From: Stratiolaelaps scimitus
Lineage: Eukaryota; Arthropoda; Arachnida; Mesostigmata; Laelapidae
Reading direction: 5' to 3'
Assembly: GCA_019614645.1 (NCBI GenBank)
Contig: JABWDB010000002.1
Coordinates: 21,007,501 to 21,071,500, forward strand
DNA: 64,000 bases
This document shows, piece by piece, positions 21,848 to 34,304 of this stretch (position 1 is its first letter; every line of letters starts with the position of its first letter). Made by a program: the position numbers and the translations under genes. Below the pieces are notes generated by a model, which saw nothing but the letters and a program-made list of their open reading frames with translations, made no database searches and was not told the DNA's origin.

Positions 21848-24800
21848 ATTATATATATACAAATATATATATAAATCTAAAAGGTGTCAATCACACACGA
21901 CCCCGTGGGATGCAGGCGCGCATTCGAAAAGCACATTGCCTCATAGCAACACCATTTTCAGCGTGGTTCTCTAATTAGTCGTTGTGCCTAAACACCGTTG
22001 AAAAACGAAGATATCACATACATAGTCTACCGCCTCGAAGACCGATTGCTTCACCTACCTATTGATCTGCCTTTCCACCTAACGGTTGTGAGATCATCCT
22101 CAGTTAATGTAATTGTTGAGTAGATCGGTTCTAGGGTAGTATCATAGAAAAACACAAGATCGACGCAACGTCTCGGGAGTTCCCGTAAGTGGTTCAATTC
22201 AATACAATTCCATGTATACAGATTTATATTGTATACCCCGAGTCGTGTGTTCGTGTATCAAGCGACAAGGATCACTTTATTTCGCTCGTCATTTGTTGCG
22301 AGGCTTTATTCCACGAAAAGTTTACTAGCCATTCAAAAGTAGTGCCAGAATAGGTCAATGAATGCCCTGCCAAGGATCTCGATTGAAGAACGTCATAACT
22401 CGGAAGCTTCAACACTCTTCGGCCCGATTTGCTCAGCATCTATTTTTGTAAGTAGATTTCGTCTCGGGTAACCACTCCTCGAACGAAGGTGGTTGTCGAA
22501 AAAGGCTCCATTGCTTCTTTTAATGTAATATGTTTTTTGTTTCGACATCCGTTTGGTTTACCTAGTTCAATATACTCACTCACTTTAATATTGTACAATT
22601 AAGTCACTGTCAGCTTCAGTATATCCATAGTTTAGTCCGAGTGTGCTTTGAAATAGCTCGAAAACTGCTCGTACAAACCCATTTTTCGCTACCCGATTCG
22701 ATTGCCTCGAGACTGGTTTTAGCTCCCCTGGCCGAATTTCATAGCGGACGCCCCTTGGCGCGCTTCGTACGCGCCGTTCGGACAAAAATAAATCTATTCT
22801 GTTCATCTAGTACTAGGGATTTCCAGAGCAGTGTTGATGACCACCGTTGTGGGAGCCAATCTATCTCCAGTTCTACATCTAGCATCTAGCCACATCACAC
22901 AGGCAACAGCAATGCATGGCACGGTGTTGTCTCCGTCCGGCTGATGTGTTCTGCTATCTTGGTGTATAGTTGTGCGAAGGGATTGAACGAGACTGTGGAC
23001 GGGTTTGGTGATCTCTGTCGTGGTAGCTGGTCGTAGCTTGTTGTGGAGGTTAAGTGTGTTCTCTAATAGTTCCATTGTAGTGTTGTGCCAATCACGGCTG
23101 CTACTATCTACTCATCTCAATAAGCGCATAGTCGACAGATTGAAGACCTCATAGAACGGACGAATCTCCCTGCCTGCGTGTTTTACGCGACGTCAGTTCA
23201 TTCACTTCCGACGACACTTCGACCATAGTACTAGTGCTGCCCCAGTAAAATCGGAGTGCCACCAACCCAGCAGGTAAGCACGGACGTGCTGAGTGTGAAT
23301 GTCCACTTGGGAGAGTGAGAGATAGAGAGAGAGATTGATGTCAGGAGACTCACTTATCCGTTCTCGCACTTGCTGTATTCTCATTACATATATATATATA
23401 TATATAGCAGTTAGGTTCACTGTTTTCCACTGGTGGCACAGGGCCTCTCAGCTGTCACACAGGTGGACGTATGGGCAGTATATAGTTAGGCATATGTTGT
23501 TGTTGTTATTATTATTCGGATCGTCGTGGGGGCGGGAATGGGCTGGGCAGGCCGAAGATGAAATGGGACGGCGACGGGGCCCGGAAGAAGATCGTCGAAA
23601 GTTGGAAACACGAAGGCGAACACAGGCGGGGACAGATCGTCGGTGCCGCCTCCGCCGCGGCGGCACCAGCAGCAGCAGCAGATCATCCCGCCGCGCTGGC
23701 ACGGAACTGGGTCAGTGTGCTTCGACGCGAAGTTGGCTTCAAGCCGGACAGATCTCACCTCAGCACGGGATTCGAAGTGAATTTTTGTTAATCACTTCGT
23801 GTCGGAACGTCGTTCCGTCACAGTGCCACGATCGACGTCATCGTCGTGTATCATCGAGGTGCCCTAGAGAGCGGTTGCTGCCATCCGCGTTCGGGGTGGC
23901 TAGCGACTTGTTGGTTTTAGTCTCATAGTAACATATGTTGGCTGTGAAAAAGTGAGGAACCGGCAGCATATTCGGGTGCCACCGAAGACTCAATTCGCAT
24001 AAGGGATTCGCTGATGATTGACGACACGGCGGATCGTTGTTGAGTGTCGACTTGCGATCGAGTTGCGTGCGTGAGTTGTTTGTGGATATGTTGTAGCTAT
24101 GTAGCTATGTTGTAGTGACCGACTATGCTGATAGGTCTGACAGCGTTTCTCGAGTGCCAGTCTGCTTTTCTTCTTTCTTTGCCAATTAATCTATCATTGT
24201 GGACGTTGTTATTGTTGTCGGTCGCTCGGAGAATCGAGTATTCTAGTTTGGATTTGAGTGTGTGCTCGTGTCTTGGCATATTTTTTCGTGTTACGTAATA
24301 CCGATACGATGAAAACTGACTCGGTTTTGCGCCGGGTTGTGCGTGATACATCGAGTGGCGTACAGAGCCACGGCGACAGCTGTTTCGAATCCTCCCGAAC
24401 GCTCGTGGTTGACGGCGCTCTAGAATAGATTAAACGCTGACGGCTGTAGTGCTGCCGCCGTTAAGGAATGAGCGAGAACCTATAATGGAACTGCGTCGTA
24501 CTGCGCCACACATGGAGATAGAGCTGCTTGCTCCGTTTGCCAATGTCTGTGTGTCAGTATCGCATTACCTGAAGTCTGTACATGCAGTCATTGCGCGTAG
24601 TAACATGACGAAGATGTATGATCTTCGAAGTGAACTCTATATGGATTAGCAGACGGCCACAGGCTTCTTAGGAGTTTATTCTGTCATTCTGAGCAGAAGC
24701 TAGTTAATTAGTTAGTTAGATGCTGGGGAAATGGCGTCAACATAATTCGAGCTGGTCAGTTCTATCTGAGGCAATGCAGTGTACAGGTTATAGAGGAAAT

Positions 24801-25532
24801 GCTTCTTTAAAGTAAAGCGACACGTATTTTTAAGAGAGGGTCGATGTTTCAACGTTTAGCCGGTTATAATTCGATATGGAAGTTCAAAGTATTCAGTCAA
24901 AGACGATGTCTTTACGGGCTTCCAGAAACGTACAAATTTGCGTACATACATATCTATATATATAGTATAGTCATCGTTAACTTGTCTCCGTGAACGGTTC
25001 AATCAGATTTTGCTGGTGGTAGGTTCGGTAGTTCTTACTTACAAATGTCAAAAGGGATCGTCTCATATAGAGTTGAAGATATGCAGGATATTCGGATTGA
25101 TTCGGCTCAGTGAGCAGGTGCAGGTTTTCGAATGCTTTTTCCTATGCTTGCCACGTCGTGAGCAGTTGCAAATCATCCTTAATGGGACATTCACTTACCA
25201 GTATATATATTTGTGCTTCACTCAACAAGCATAGTGGACTTGCGACTGGTTAGCAGATCTCTAACTTGTCGTGTCGAGTGGATTTATTTTTCGAAGTAAA
25301 ATCCTGTTTGTGTTATGTCATACAGGGTATGCAACAGGTAGATAGCTAACAGTCAAATACACTAGCTTTACAAATTTTCGAGATAACCCACTACCGACGA
25401 CCTACGTGCTATATATGGTACGTTGTATGTGAGTTGGTCTAAAATATATATGATATATAATATATATGTTTTATGGATGCTTTTTTAATTAATCCTAATT
25501 TCTAAGGTACCTTGCCAACCATTACTCATTCA

Positions 25533-25660
25533 TTCATTTGAGGTTTATTTTCGGAAGTGCAGTTTCACAATACTGAGTTACTGAAATGTGTTCTCACGCC
25601 TTAGTAAAAGTCCTTTTTCGGATTGAACCTCGCGAGTAGTGTCTGAGCGAGGAGAGCATC
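25533..25660 (-). mobile_element. Decayed family A SINE-like copy
   Basis: It contains a degenerate body (GGTTTATTTTCGGAAGTGCAG) and, further right, a weak tRNA-like GATTGAACCTCGCGAG in the same order as the better family A copies. Confidence 0.45.
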
Positions 25661-27109
25661 GAGATAACGTTATTGGACTTTTTGCAGAAAACCATTTTTC
25701 ACCCCCTCGTCTTGATTCCGTTCCGTAATTACAGCCATTCCGCGGGCGTCACACCACCACAGCACCGCTTATAGACATATGTGAATATAAGATAAGGCAA
25801 TGGTGGCAAAATAGCAAGCACGAAGTTTATTCGTCGTAAACTTATTAATTACTTTATATATCGATCTACAAGCCATGACATGTACTAATCTTATCGTTCC
25901 ATAGTCATTTTACGGCTAGCAGCAGTTCCAGAGGCTACCTCCAGTCGACTCGGATCGTTGTCAAGACGTCCAATACAGCTAAACCAATCGGGAGTGGTAT
26001 TGACGATACATTAATGAGGCCATCGAAAGTATCGTCACCGTAGTAGCTTTTCACCCCAGAGCAGAATGGCGGAGTGGAGTGAAGAGTGAGCGGAGATCCG
26101 CCGTGAGGTCCTCTTTACGCGACTCGTATAAGCACTCGATAGTGGGAAGCTGGCATCCCCCGCGCATCTCCGCCTGTCTAACCCATCTCAGCGTTGGCGC
26201 GTTGTGTTTTCATGGTCGCCGCCCAGCTGCTCGTTCGTTCGGGCGCTCGCTCAAGCAATAACTGATCGATACTACCTCTGTGTCAGCTATCGCACGCAGA
26301 CACTCTCTCTGATTGCTTCGCGAACCATCTTCAGTTTGTATATTGACCACGAAGGACGAGTGTGAATGTGGCCGTATGTCCACCCGTCAGCATTCGTCCG
26401 TATTCTCTCGTGTCGGCGTCGCGTCACGCTTGTTTGTGCCTTAAGCGTGCCCCTTGTTGATTTCAAGACGAGATACATATGTGCAACGGGCTTGTAGGCG
26501 TGCATGGTCGTGGTGCGCTTAAGACGAGGGTCTGGCACATACGTACAATGTTAGCGAACTCGTAATCTGATTGCAGATCGTTGATTCAGTTGTATTCTAT
26601 CGGTAGCAAAACATTGCGTTACATTCCTAATGAAGTGTGTAAGGATTCTCAAAAACAGCTGTCCTTGAGGCAATACCTCGAGTGAAGTGAGCAAGTATGC
26701 CGCGTTGATGCTACGAGAGCTAAAGCGTTTGTAAAATTATAGTTCCATGAATAAACCTCACTTGAATCAATGAATGCGTGTACTCATCGGCACGTTTTCA
26801 ATGGACGATAACAGTGGACATATGGGGGTTGCTTGAATTTTAAATAAATACTTCCATACATTTGGCCTTTCCCTAAGTAAACTCCCGAGTCTAAACGCTG
26901 TCGTAAGGCGCTCAATGAATACTTATCCTTCCTCTTTAGGTGCTCTTTAGGATGCTCACCGATCTGAAATCCGATCACCATACACTGGATGTAAGACTTA
27001 GGCCACAAAAGCCATCGCATGGTTTCTTAGGCGGGATTCCTTTGCAGCGTTTTAACGGGTAGTTACTGTGTATTCTTGTTCGTTTCTTCCGCAGGAGTTG
27101 TAGTTCAAG

Positions 27110-28798
27110 ATGGGCAAGAAAAAAGAGACTCCCGAGGGTCCAATAAAGCCAGAGGTTCCTAAGAAGTACTATGATATTGCCAACCTCCTGAAAAGTAAGC
27201 TACCTGAAAAAACAACATCTCTCGTTGGACACAAGGTGCGTACATAGAATAAGCTATTTATAGATATATATAGCTTATTATATTAATAATATATATTAAT
27301 TTAGGAGCAAATAAAAAAGACTCCAGTATGACCTTCGAGTCCTTGCTCCATCGGTCGAATACGGAAGTGTCTTCTCCGAGTAGTGACTGTGACGACCTTT
27401 TATATTACTGCTTTGCGTTTCACGTTGAGTTGGCTAGATTCCGCCGTGCAATGTGTGATGACTGCTCAAACGTATATCACTGCCGATATCGTTACGTATT
27501 GGGATACATGGCACCCACCAAGAACCCTATACACGGTTTATATTTATTGTTTGATTTCTTACAGGTGAACTATTTCATTGGACGGAAAGCGATCGATGCT
27601 CTTATGGAATCAAAGTTGAAGGACACGTTAGAAATTCATACACGCCAGCAAGCCTGTTTCTTAATGGAGGAGATGCTCACGTTCAAGTTTTTCCATCGGG
27701 CCAGCAAGGTCGCCATGGAAGTTAAGCCCAAAAAGAACAACAAGGTATGCTGATAAAAACCCAATTGCTTTCGTAAGTGACTCAGTCGGGTGCAGCGTGC
27801 CCGAAAACTCAATTGTTTTAGAGACTCAATATTTCCTTGTCAGAACTAAAGAGTTGTTCGTAAAGAGATTACCGTGGGATACATGGTTTTTATTATATAA
27901 CGTTTAGCTAGCAAAATTCCAGGACCAGCAAAATGACCATTGGTCCTTCAGTTAGCTAGCGTTTACCCCGTTTGTCGGTTATTACCACATCGTCTCCGCG
28001 ATAAGAGATCGTGAGAAGATGTGAACCCATCCATGACCGCCTAGTATCTAGTATGATTACTAATGTTAACAACGTGCTCGTTTTTTTGTCTGTTCGCTGT
28101 TTCGTCTGTCTCAGGACCAAGAGAATGAGGACGACACAGAAGCGAACGGTACGCCACGCGAGACACCTCGAACAGAGAAAGGCAAGAAGAAATTCAAGCT
28201 GAACATGCACCTGGAGCAGATCTTTGTCGATGGTCTCGAACCCTATGTATGGCTGTACGATCCTATCCCATTTCGTACGTGGGTTCTGGGCGGACTGCTC
28301 GTCGTCGCCGCGATCGCCGTTTGCATGTTCCCGTTATGGCCTCGACGTATGCGAGACGGTGTCTACTATCTCAGTTTGGCGGCGGCCGGCTTCCTCGGCG
28401 TCATTCTTGCGTTGGCTGTTATTCGTCGTATCCTGTTTGTTATCATTTTCATCGCGTCGTTCGGCAAACATCGGCTGTGGATACTGCCGAATCTAACGGA
28501 GGATTGTGGCTTCTTCGAGAGTTTCGTTCCACTCTACAGTTACGAGTTCTGTGGCGACGGTGTTCAAAAGGACGCGCAAGCCACCGAGAGCAAGGAGAGC
28601 AAGTCATCTTCGTCGACGAAGAAAAAATCCTCATCTTCGAGTAGCAAAGACAAAGATAAGGGCGGCTCGTCATCTCCGGCGGGAGGCGCAACCGACGCGG
28701 CCTCTGCTGCCTCAAAGGATGAGCGGACAACAGGATCGGAGGAGAGTGAATTCGAGATGCTTGACGCCGGCGAAGGAGAGGCCAAAAAGGACCAATGA
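27110..28798 (+). CDS. Sec62: SEC62, translocation protein of the ER membrane
   Basis: Exons 27110-27235, 27565-27744 and 28115-28798, all phase 0, encode 329 residues. The start ATG at 27110 follows a 5' untranslated segment after an acceptor near 27094. Family landmarks in order: NYFIGRKAIDAL and KFFHRASKVA (N-terminal cytosolic domain), a basic linker (KGKKKFKL), DGLEPYVWLYDP, membrane segment 1 at about 157-178 ending MFPLWP, membrane segment 2 at about 185-217, and LPNLTEDCGF. The tail is rich in serine and lysine, then acidic. Known role: subunit of the Sec61/Sec62/Sec63 channel, helping post-translational import of small precursors and, in mammals, acting as an ER-phagy receptor. Residues 315-318 read FEML in an acidic context, matching the LC3-interacting motif of mammalian SEC62. 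It is shorter than the human protein (399 residues), mainly in the charged tails. Confidence 0.95.
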
Positions 28799-28903
28799 AA
28801 GAAAGCGAACGAAAGAAAACAACAAAGAAAAACCTCAGTAAAACTTGGACCGATTCAATGGGATAATAAGAAAAAAAAGACGAACGGTAACTATAAATGT
28901 AAC

Positions 28904-28909
28904 AATAAA
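28904..28909 (+). terminator. Candidate poly(A) signal of SEC62
   Basis: AATAAA about 105 bases after the stop codon; a second copy lies at 28961. Confidence 0.55.
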
Positions 28910-29387
28910 GAAAAAGCTGAAAGTGATGACTCACCCAATATGTATTTCAATGATAATACCAATAAAATCCGATGCAGTAGGACAACGGATGAGGGCGATG
29001 GTCCCGGAAGATGCGGTTAAGTCTTCCGCCGGCCAGCCCTTAGTGTGATTCGTCGTTCCGAAGTTCAGTTTCCTCATAGGGAAAGGGCGAATATTATACA
29101 GAGTCTATACAGAGATGGTCATTGGCAGTGAGTATTTGCCGAACCGCCTCTACGACCAGCCCTGTGAGGGGGTTGGGATTGTTTCATTGAGCCTCTCGTT
29201 GTCGTTGCCGCCATGGTATTCTCGCCGTATCTCAAATCGAAAAGTGAAAGGATGATTGAAGAGCCGACGTTGAAATATGGGAAAAGCCGCCATCAAAACA
29301 GCGTACCAAGGGTGAAAGCAGTAGTGGGCAGGGTCGGAGGTGTGAGGCGGCTTAAAGTGTATTTTCCTATACATATATTACCGATTA

Positions 29388-29409
29388 TATATATATATAT
29401 ATATATATA
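29388..29409. repeat. (TA)n microsatellite
   Basis: Eleven AT dinucleotides in the 3' region between SEC62 and the NRF-6-like gene. Confidence 0.9.
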
Positions 29410-30218
29410 GACCTCTCAATAGATAGCAGAGACATTTATCCGTGATAACAGAAACTGAAGAACTGGATTACTTCATGATTAGCAGACGTTGGCTGTAATT
29501 AACGTTTCGAATCAACCGATGAATCCTTGTATGCGCACGTATTCTAAGATAGTGGTGGTTATCATGACGACGATGAATACGATGATCATTGTACCAACAC
29601 GAATGGACGGAATGGGAGTCAAGATTGACAAACGAAATAAGCTGACGAAAGATTGACTCTCGGAGTGAGGAGGCTAAGTGAACCAGAACGTGCGGGGGAG
29701 AAAGATAGAGATTTTATAATAAATTCAAAAATGACCTCCAGATGTGCGTCAAAGTCAAGCATTTAATTGTGAAAACTAAATAAAAAAAATGACAAAAGGG
29801 CCAGAGAAAGGACTTGGTCAAACAAAGTAAAAAACTCATTCGGAACGTTATTATTTTTTATTTTAATGAAGGTTCGACTTATAGATATTTGCATTGCATG
29901 CTACACTGTGCTAACCAATTTTATTTGATTTCAATAAAATAGAGAATATTTCAGATGCAGTTCAGAGTGATACGATTTCAGGGGGTAGACAAGCTAGCTG
30001 CATACTATCCGATCAATTTCGGTATATTTTTTTTCAGTGTTATCAAAACAAGCAGTGTAGCTTCTCGCAAGTCTTTCGTCCTATAAGCATACTGAAGTAA
30101 CGATTTTCTTTCTTCTACAAGGCCTGCAGAGCTATGGTAATAATTTTTTTTCGGGCAGATATCAACCGCTATTTCTATACAGCAACAGAAAAAAAGGCAA
30201 GCACTATGAAAGCATGAT

Positions 30219-33200
30219 TTATGATATTAATTTGCATCGACGGGCTGCGTTCTGACTCAAAAACTGGCGGAGTACCCGTTCAATCGGTGTCTCGACTCCG
30301 AGATGAAAAGCGGCAGCAATAGCGAAGCTGAGCAGCACGTGGACCAGGAAACGCTTAAGGAACTCGCCGTGCGATAACAGCAATCGTTCGCGCGCCGTAG
30401 CTGACGTGCACATCACTACGAAAACGTGAGTCAGATAAACGCTGAACGTAAGACGTGATGCGATCGTGCCCACACATCTGCTGAACGATCGGGCGTCGAG
30501 AATCGGTTGTGAAACAGGGAACGAGGTCGGTGAAGACGCGCAAGTCGAAGGGCTGATAGCGGCGCGCTTCGAGCTCGCAAGTAGCGCCCTCGAGTCGATC
30601 CGATCTATTGGCATTACAGAGGTTATAAACGTACATTGACGAGTTACATCGATTGCGCAGGTCCTTAGAGTTTCGTTCGAAAGTGAGAAATCAAAGTATG
30701 GTACGATAACGATAAAAGAAAATTAAGTTACTAGAGCCTAGTAACTCGGTGCTCGCAAGCACTGTGCTGTGCTCTGTTCACACTATTGAACGTCAGGGTT
30801 TGTTCAATTAACATATGTGATGGGTGTCAATCCGAGGTACTGTCTAATGGTCAGGTGGCAGCCCGAAATAAGAATCATAAATGAACGCTCCCGGAAATAG
30901 TAGCTAGTACAGGTGAACAGGATTACTAATTTTACATGGACACATATAACATTCAACATTAAATTGCATACGTTCACCATCACCATCGTGTTTTATGGGG
31001 GTGGATAAGTCTTGAAGGGCTAGAGAGAATAGCGGGCGGTGACAACGATCATCTCACCGTGTTTGTAAGCGTTCTCTGCCTCGCGGGGGTGCTGCCGAAT
31101 CAGATAGATCAGGGAGATCCCCAGCGCGAATAGAGGCCGATGAACAGCTGCATAGAATGCAGGGTAGAGGGGCCGAAGTGTGTAGCTCCATCCTCCGCTG
31201 ATCCAGGGGTGTCCGCCGAACACCGAATACCCCATGAGGGCCACAGTCAGTATCAGCAGCTCAGAGCGAAATCGAACCAGGTACTGGCCATCCAGCATCT
31301 TACTGCCGCACAGACAACCACACAGATAGCCAATGGCCACAGAGGCTAAATGGCATATCGGTCGCTGGTACACCTAAGTGAGGGATAGTTAGATCCGGCT
31401 CCATTCAAGCAACACCAAGACGATGCGCTTGGTTAATGTTGATGAAACAAGAATCGAAAAAAGAACCTAACCATCTAAGCACTTCACAAAGCCTAATTTT
31501 AGGGGCGAACGTAAATAATAATAATTTTTTTTTTGTTATTAATAGATGGCATCAAGTAACGTTTATATCGATTGCTTCACCCACCTCGTTCGACATGCGG
31601 AAAATCTCGTGCATTGTCCGACCAGCCATTACGCAAGGGGCGTAATTATAGACCAGAGTTTCAAGAGCGATATAGGCTGTTGCAGTCATCGCTACTACAG
31701 TCATAACGACCATGCGGTGGCGTTTCCTGCCAATAGGCGGTAAACAGGAGATCTTTGAAATTTTTTTGTATAATAAAATATTGAAAAATAACGTGTGAAA
31801 ACAGAATTTTTCATCTATGTACTTGTTTCCCCTCGTCATACCGGTGTCTTTTCTTAAGTTCGCCCTGCCTGATCATTGAGCTCGTGTCTCGCTGTTATGA
31901 AGACTTCAGAGTTGGTTCGTTTAGCAAACAACCAAATGTAATTCGGCTACAGGAAAAATAAAACGTAGTATGTCTATCCCGTAGATTAAGCTACGTTTGG
32001 GGTACCTTGCAATGAGAACATGCAGTGGCCACACGATTACAAAGAGTTGCAGATCAGCGCTAATGTACCACAGGTGAGGAAGACACTGTAATTCATAAGA
32101 CGGTTTGTGTTATTTCTGGAATATTTGTGGTTTCTAAAACAAAATACTAACATCATTTTTTCAGGTACACATTTGATAGAAAATTAATAAAAAAAAATCA
32201 ACGTACCACTAAATGTGTGTCAATAGAACTGAGTGCACCAGCTCCGCACGAAGCAAATAATCTAAGTTTATACAAAATATCAATTCAAACCTTGTCTCGC
32301 ATCGGTCGAAAATTATTGATATGGGTCGGGATAGCCCACCAATTGTGAGGACAATCGAGAAATCGTTGCTTCATGATGAGAAGACTAGCAGGCCCACTGC
32401 ACGCTATTGGGAAGAGCGGCGCTAACAGCAGCACGGCCAAAGCAGGCAGCGTCAGGCGGACGTACCGAACGACGACACCTATGGAATAACAACGCCGAAG
32501 GTAAATGTCTATTGATTTGTTAAAGAAACAATGCGATTGTTGAAGTGCAGTTTTTAGTTCTCTAGGACGTCATCATTGCGCAGCGGGACCCGAACCTGTG
32601 GCCTGGGGCTTTTTGCAGTCAGAGACAATTTAGCTGCTGTCCAACCGTTCACCACGCTGACGACGATAAGACGATGTCAAGGCGTGAGCTGAGAAAGCAT
32701 CATCGCATCCGATTTTAATGAGAATTGTAGCACATTAGCGATCAGTGAAATTTGAAGAGCACCGAACCCCTGAATATTCAAGTGTCACGAGTGTACGCCG
32801 CTCTCCGCTAGACGATATCACCGACGGCAGGTTATAGCTATGTCAGTATTACTGACTGGTTAACGAGTGAGTGATTCCACTGCACCACACAAGTTAAAAG
32901 CAGTTCTACCGTGGATGTTAAGTGTTGGCTGAGAGTCAGCCTGAATACCTTTAGTATTACTAACTGAAGTCGTCGATTTCAAGCTAAAGAGTGCTCACTG
33001 TGACGAACATCGTCGTCCTAGGTGTTGTATTATTTTTGTCTATTGTATTTCAAAATTTAAGTTGAAACAAACAAGGCATTATTTCTGTATCAATGTGCAG
33101 CTTCTCAATTATTAAAATAATCTGCTATTGGGTGCTCAAGGCCAGGGAGGCATGTTCTACTCGTCGAGCTGATTAGTATACTAATGCAACCGAAAGGACT

Positions 33201-34250
33201 CTGCCACGCTGCGTTCCGAGCACCGATCTCCTATCTGCGTTTGGAAATTTAATAAGAAAGAAGATACACAGACCGGATATGACTGAGACAAGCCGCCGTG
33301 GGACCCTCCTCCGAGCGATGAGAATCCCGGTGACACAAAAGAAGATCTCCACAGAAACGTGCGCGTTCGAAATAAGGCAGAACACCAGGCCCGTTCGCAT
33401 CTCGTAGAATCGAAGTGACAGCCCTGATGGGAGACGACGACCAAGGCAGTGTTAGATGTTAGCAACATACATTTTGTTCAGTTCCCTGAGCGGTAATACA
33501 ACTACTAGACGGTGGCAGATAAAATTGGGTATCGTGAGAAACGCCTTGTCTGCTTAACACAGAAGTGTAGAATAAATGCATGAGACAGATTCATTTTCAA
33601 GTCGAAATGATCTCTGTGTAATTGGTTGAAAGAACGTTTAATTGGCTAGGACCCTCTTTGTGTGTGCGGGGATCCTATTAGTTTCGTTGCTTTTGTGATT
33701 GGAAACCTAGCGTAGGGTGGCATGACTCAATTTAGAATACGCCTTTTATTGAGTCCATGATAGTTTAGTTTTTGTATGGTTTTGGTATTTCATTACTCAC
33801 GCCATGCTAATTTATTCAAACATACAATAATTAGGATTTAGGGGGACAGGCGTTGCACACACCATTGCTTCTATTATGGCTAAAGTTGTTGAATGTCAAT
33901 CACTTGAGTCTATTTCTTTTTATAATGATACCTATCTACTCGTTCTTAATACGTTCCTATGAATGCCTAACACTCATATGACAAGATCGTCCATCGTGAA
34001 CTCAGCCAAGGGTACTTTTAGTCTATGGGATTTCGACTCAACCATAAATGACATGATGTAGGCGGTCCATATCAGTGTGATATGGCATGCTGCAATAGTT
34101 CGTTTCAGGCAGTGCAGTTCCGGCTCTTCTAGGTTCGCTGAGCGTCAGCCCGCAATATTTACTTCTATTATTATATATATAAAGTTACTTTTACTAGCAC
34201 TATACGTTGCTGCAGGCCAGTAGCACTCGCGTGGCCTCCGTGGCGCAATT

Positions 34251-34304
<54 letters not shown>

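Larger units (their letters stand above)
19098..27109. other. Intergenic region between Nup160 and SEC62, no firm gene
   Basis: Eight kilobases in which I could not assign a gene. It should contain the missing first exon of Nup160 near its left end and the untranslated first exon(s) of SEC62 near its right end; an acceptor-like TTCCGCAG lies just before 27095. Contents seen: (TA)n-rich DNA near 19250-19320 with a long imperfect hairpin (CGTCATAC ... GTATGACG), a family A repeat at 21366-21490, a decayed family A copy at 25533-25660, (TA)n near 23387-23406 and 25443-25468, and GCN-type low-complexity DNA near 23640-23700. A minus-strand open frame at 21578-21862 is listed separately. Confidence 0.5.
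28799..30218. other. 3' regions of SEC62 and the NRF-6-like gene
   Basis: About 1.4 kb between two convergent genes. It holds candidate poly(A) signals for SEC62 (28904, 28961) and for the minus-strand gene (AATAAA at 29920-29925 on the minus strand), plus a (TA)n tract near 29388-29409. No other gene is visible. Confidence 0.6.

Noticed and set aside
23335..23928. Plus-strand open frame of 197 residues
   Set aside because: Low-complexity arginine, serine and glutamate composition from GC-rich triplet repeats, overlapped by open frames on both strands. No domain or exon signal.
28449..28934. Minus-strand open frame of 161 residues over SEC62
   Set aside because: Antisense shadow of the last SEC62 exon.
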